Below, in pieces: positions 61,623 through 64,000 of a stretch of 64,000 bases of DNA. The notes beneath the pieces were generated by a model. The model was given only the letters and a program-made list of their open reading frames with translations, ran no database searches and was not told the DNA's origin. A program made the position numbers and the translations under genes. This DNA comes from Halospeciosus flavus (GTDB lineage: Archaea; Halobacteriota; Halobacteria; Halobacteriales; Halobacteriaceae). Positions within the stretch are counted from its first letter, which is position 1; every line of letters begins with the position of its first letter. The stretch is from assembly GCF_029814175.1 (NCBI RefSeq), contig NZ_CP122312.1:868001-932000 (forward strand), in the 5' to 3' direction.

Positions 61623-62771
61623 TTAACTCTTGAAGCTATCCAGCAGCGAACCGAGTTCGTCGAGGCCGACGGCCGTGTCGTGTGGGTCGGTGCCGAGGCT
61701 CACTCGGATACGCTCGGGGTCGTCGAAGAAACTCCCCGGAACGACGAGGAGCCCCTCGGACCAGGCCCGCTCGGCGAGTCGGTTCCCGTCGACGTTCTTG
61801 GGGTCGAGGAACGCGAACGTACTCCCGGAGTCGACGTAGCCGGTGACGTCGTCGCGCTCGGCGACGAACGAGGAGAGGAGGTCCGCGTTCTCTTCGAGGA
61901 GCGTCCGAGAGCGCTCGGCGAGGTGTTCTTCGTTGTGGAACGCGCGCATCGCGAGCGTCCGCGACGGGTCGGCGGGCCGCGCGAAGTAGTGTGCGATGGA
62001 CTGGGCGCGTTCGACGAACGCCTCGTCCGCGACGAGCCACCCGACGCGGAGTTCGCCGAGGCCGAAGAACTTGGTGAGCGACCCCGTGACGACGACGTCG
62101 TCGAGGCCGACCGCGGAGACGCCGCCGAACGCACCGTTCTCGTCGACGGTGTCCTCGCTCGGGACGTAAGGGGCGTACACCTCGTCGACGAGGAGGCGGG
62201 CGCCGTTCTCGGAGACGACCTTCGCGACCTCCGCGAGTCGCTCGCGGTCGGTGAGTCGCCCGCTGGGGTTGTGGCGGTTCGTCACCGTCACGAGGTCGGT
62301 GTCGGGTGTGAGCGCCTTCTCGACGCGGTGGTGGTCGAGTTCGTACCCTTCGGCACGGAGGAAGCGGTCGACGGCGGCGCCGAGCGCCTCCGGCGTCTTC
62401 ACGAGCGGTTCGTACCCCGGCTTCTCGACGAGCGCACGCCGCCGTTCGTCGGTCTCGGTGTGGGCCTCCTCGGCCGTCTCGGCTTCGGGCGGGTACTCCC
62501 CGCCGAGGTCGAGCGCCGTGGCCGTCGCGACGAGGTTCGCCTGCGTCGCCCCCGCCGTGACGAGTACTTGCTGGGGGTCGACGCCGTACTCGGCGGCGAT
62601 CTGCATCTCGAGAGTCGCCCCGGTCGGCGGGTCGTCGAGTCCGTCGAGGGGTTCGGGGACCACCGCGTCGCGTCGCTCGCGCGAACCGCGGAGGTCACTC
62701 GTCCCGAGGTCGTGCATCGCCACCTCCGGCCGTCCGGAGATCCACTCGAGGTAGTCGATGTTCGGGAACAC
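61623..62771 (-). CDS. PLP-dependent aminotransferase class I/II
   Basis: A 382-residue fold-type-I enzyme. GATQANLV marks the phosphate-binding region, TNRHNPSGR replaces the common NPxNPTG, and Lys234 in GSLTKFFGLGELRVGW bears PLP. GTG 62771 gives MFPNIDYLEWISGRPE, which fits the conserved N-terminus. It resembles archaeal aspartate/aromatic-type transaminases, though substrate is not certain. It is upstream of the PRC-barrel gene on the same strand with a 26-nt gap. Confidence 0.88.
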   Translation of the reverse strand: MFPNIDYLEWISGRPEVAMHDLGTSDLRGSRERRDAVVPEPLDGLDDPPTGATLEMQIAAEYGVDPQQVLVTAGATQANLVATATALDLGGEYPPEAETAEEAHTETDERRRALVEKPGYEPLVKTPEALGAAVDRFLRAEGYELDHHRVEKALTPDTDLVTVTNRHNPSGRLTDRERLAEVAKVVSENGARLLVDEVYAPYVPSEDTVDENGAFGGVSAVGLDDVVVTGSLTKFFGLGELRVGWLVADEAFVERAQSIAHYFARPADPSRTLAMRAFHNEEHLAERSRTLLEENADLLSSFVAERDDVTGYVDSGSTFAFLDPKNVDGNRLAERAWSEGLLVVPGSFFDDPERIRVSLGTDPHDTAVGLDELGSLLDSFKS

Positions 62772-62900
62772 GTCGCCGGCTACAGGCGGAGTCCTGAAAG
62801 GTGTTGTCGCTCTGGTGTCGGTCGCGCTCGAGAATCCACTTCACACGCGACGGTACTAACCGCCAATAAAATTATTATATTTCCTGTGTGCCACTTTCAC

Positions 62901-63062
62901 ATGGCGAAGACACTCGGCCACTGCGAGCAGTGTGGCCAGGCGTTCGAGCACGCCCGGATCTCCGGCCGGAAAGACGGCTTCCGGGTACTGAACCGGGAGA
63001 AGTTCAGTACTAGAATTCAGTGTACTGACTGTGGGTGGGAGACGCTACTGACAGATACGTAG
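62901..63062 (+). CDS. Small zinc-ribbon protein
   Basis: A 53-residue protein: HCEQCGQAF near the start and QCTDCGWET near the end give a four-Cys zinc ribbon, with a basic helix (ISGRKDGFRVLNREKFSTR) between. Leaderless start: an AT-rich ATTATTATATTT 27 nt before ATG 62901. Similar tiny ribbons in haloarchaea are thought to bind nucleic acids or proteins. No further role can be given. Confidence 0.7.
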   Translation: MAKTLGHCEQCGQAFEHARISGRKDGFRVLNREKFSTRIQCTDCGWETLLTDT

Positions 63063-63144
63063 TCTCGCTTCGAGGCGTGTCAATTCGCCCGGTGCCGGCG
63101 GCCGGTCCAACACGTTCAACATCTCCACACACGAACGACCGGTC

Positions 63145-63300
63145 ATGACCGACGACCTCGAAGACGACGTCGCGGAGTTCCTCGAACGCGCCGACGCCGT
63201 CGTCGACGACTACGAGAAGGGGTACATGCACGCCGACGCCGCGATGGCGCAACTGGAAGACCGAATCGAAGACCTCCGCGAGGCCTACGAGGCGGAGTAG
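63145..63300 (+). CDS. Tiny helical acidic protein
   Basis: A 51-residue frame (ATG 63145 to TAG 63300) with strong haloarchaeal codon use: DLEDDVAEFLERADAVVDDYEK, then GYMHADAAMAQLEDRIEDLREAYEAE. Fully helical heptad pattern, so a small coiled coil. It is missed by length cut-offs. No family recognised. It follows the zinc-ribbon gene by 82 nt on the same strand. Confidence 0.6.
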   Translation: MTDDLEDDVAEFLERADAVVDDYEKGYMHADAAMAQLEDRIEDLREAYEAE

Positions 63301-63381
63301 TAGGAGCGACGAGCGTGTAGCGACGAACGCGATTGCTGCGTCGTCACTCCGCAGGAATCGAATATCGCGAAAAGGGAACGA

Positions 63382-63666
63382 TTACTCGATGTGGCCTTCG
63401 CGTCGGAGCTGGTCCGCCGCGTCGTCCTCGTAGCGCCACTCGACGTCGGCCTTCTCGTCCTGCCAGTCCCACGGTTCGGCGATGACGATGTCGTCCTCGT
63501 TGATCCAGGTCCGGAAGCGCATGCGGCCGGGGATGCGGCCCATGCGTTCCTCACCGTCCTGACAGCGAAGACGGACGCGACCCCCACCGAGCATGTTGGT
63601 CACGACCGCGAACTGCTGATTGTCGTCGGGCATCCGGAGATTTCGGCGCCCAGAAGTTTCGCTCAT
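63382..63666 (-). CDS. eif1A: Translation initiation factor aIF1A
   Basis: A 94-residue OB-fold factor that binds the small ribosomal subunit A site and aids start selection. [31 protein letters not shown] is the typical OB core (short form: [11 protein letters not shown]), followed by [31 protein letters not shown] 63666; a clear TATATAAATA element (63685-63695) lies about 20-30 nt upstream, so expression should be strong. Length is normal. Confidence 0.96.
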   Translation of the reverse strand: MSETSGRRNLRMPDDNQQFAVVTNMLGGGRVRLRCQDGEERMGRIPGRMRFRTWINEDDIVIAEPWDWQDEKADVEWRYEDDAADQLRREGHIE

Positions 63667-63747
63667 AATTACTTTAGGTTATCAGAGTATATAAATATTG
63701 TCCGAGACGTGCCCGCACGGACCACAGGGGCGATGGGGACGAGGGCG

Positions 63748-64000
63748 CTACTCCCGGTCGTTTTCGGCGTCGTCGCGGGTCCGCCACGACTGTCCGACGT
63801 CCGGGAGCGCGGGGTCGCGGTTCGGGTTGTGGCCGAGCACCGCGTCGTCGAGTCCGCGTTCCTCGACCTGCTCGCGGAGCGTTCGGAGGAGGCGGTTGAG
63901 ACTCGTCTTGTCCAGTCCGTGGCGGTCGAGCAGTTCCTCGAAGTGAGCCTCGTCCTTGATGGAGGTGAAGCGCTCGTAGAGGTCCTGCAGTTCGGCGGGG
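63748..64000 (-). CDS. Unrecognised protein, C-terminal part
   Basis: From the window edge the minus strand stays open to TAG at 63748-63750 and encodes at least 83 residues: PAELQDLYERFTSIKDEAHF, then LDRHGLDKTSLNRLLRTLREQ with an HTH-like feel, then GHNPNRDPALPDVGQSWRTRDDAEND. Codon use is haloarchaeal. The N-terminus is outside the window, so start, length and family cannot be given. It is upstream of aIF1A on the same strand, with the aIF1A promoter between. Confidence 0.72.
   Translation of the reverse strand, partial: PAELQDLYERFTSIKDEAHFEELLDRHGLDKTSLNRLLRTLREQVEERGLDDAVLGHNPNRDPALPDVGQSWRTRDDAENDRE

Overview
The window comes from a halophilic archaeon (class Halobacteria). Evidence: GC-rich DNA with strong C/G third positions, very acidic proteins, archaeal information genes (TFB, MCM, RpoL, aIF1A, Dph2), leaderless genes with a TATA-like element about 27 nt upstream of the start, haloarchaeal protein families (amphi-Trp/HVO_2922-like fusion, Bat-type HTH, KaiC-like ATPases, Ser-type beta-ketothiolase with an OB-fold subunit) and a typical haloarchaeal rRNA operon end. 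Genus cannot be decided from the sequence alone.

Layout. 1-490: 3' end of an rRNA operon (23S tail, tRNA-like processing element, 5S, strong hairpin). 610-6029: a TFB, Nudix, asparagine-synthase-like protein, PHP phosphoesterase, HpcH-type aldolase, and a three-gene unit of two small membrane proteins plus a degenerate KaiC-like protein. 6151-21999: mostly housekeeping (PurL, HisF, RpoL, MCM, rhomboid, METTL5-like methylase, Dph2, hydrolases, YlbF-like protein, Bat-HTH, metallo-hydrolase, GNAT). 22104-27629: KaiC-like ATPase overlapping a histidine kinase, an exactly 20-bp-periodic DNA array, a HisG-like protein, a second PHP protein and a gene broken by one in-frame stop. 27730-33099: a cytosolic formate dehydrogenase pair (NuoF-like plus NuoG/FdhA fusion). 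33131-42302: an almost gapless, translationally coupled late cobalamin operon (cobT, cbiA, cobA, cbiP, a HAD phosphatase, cbiB, cobS, cobY, cobD, cbiZ), with a divergent winged-helix regulator upstream.

43233-47800 is the accessory part: small membrane protein/HTH pair, PadR regulator, an IS630-type element with clear ends and a frame-disrupted transposase that contains five perfect hairpins, then a small DNA-binding-type protein with a tyrosine recombinase. 47968-56317 is the most interesting region: a ferric-iron ABC transporter (lipoprotein, double permease, ATPase) is interleaved with three sugar-transfer proteins (GT2 synthase, GT-C-type membrane protein, RGP-type protein), and three promoters there carry the same TTTAGG-N4-CCTAAA-like palindrome, suggesting one DtxR-type iron-responsive regulon for metal uptake and surface glycan.

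56392-64000 returns to core genes: Ser-type beta-ketothiolase and its OB subunit, an acidic low-complexity protein, PAP2-like protein, tRNA-Lys(CTT), TrkA/DHH protein, PRC-barrel protein, an aminotransferase, two tiny proteins, aIF1A and the C-terminal end of an unrecognised gene running off the window.
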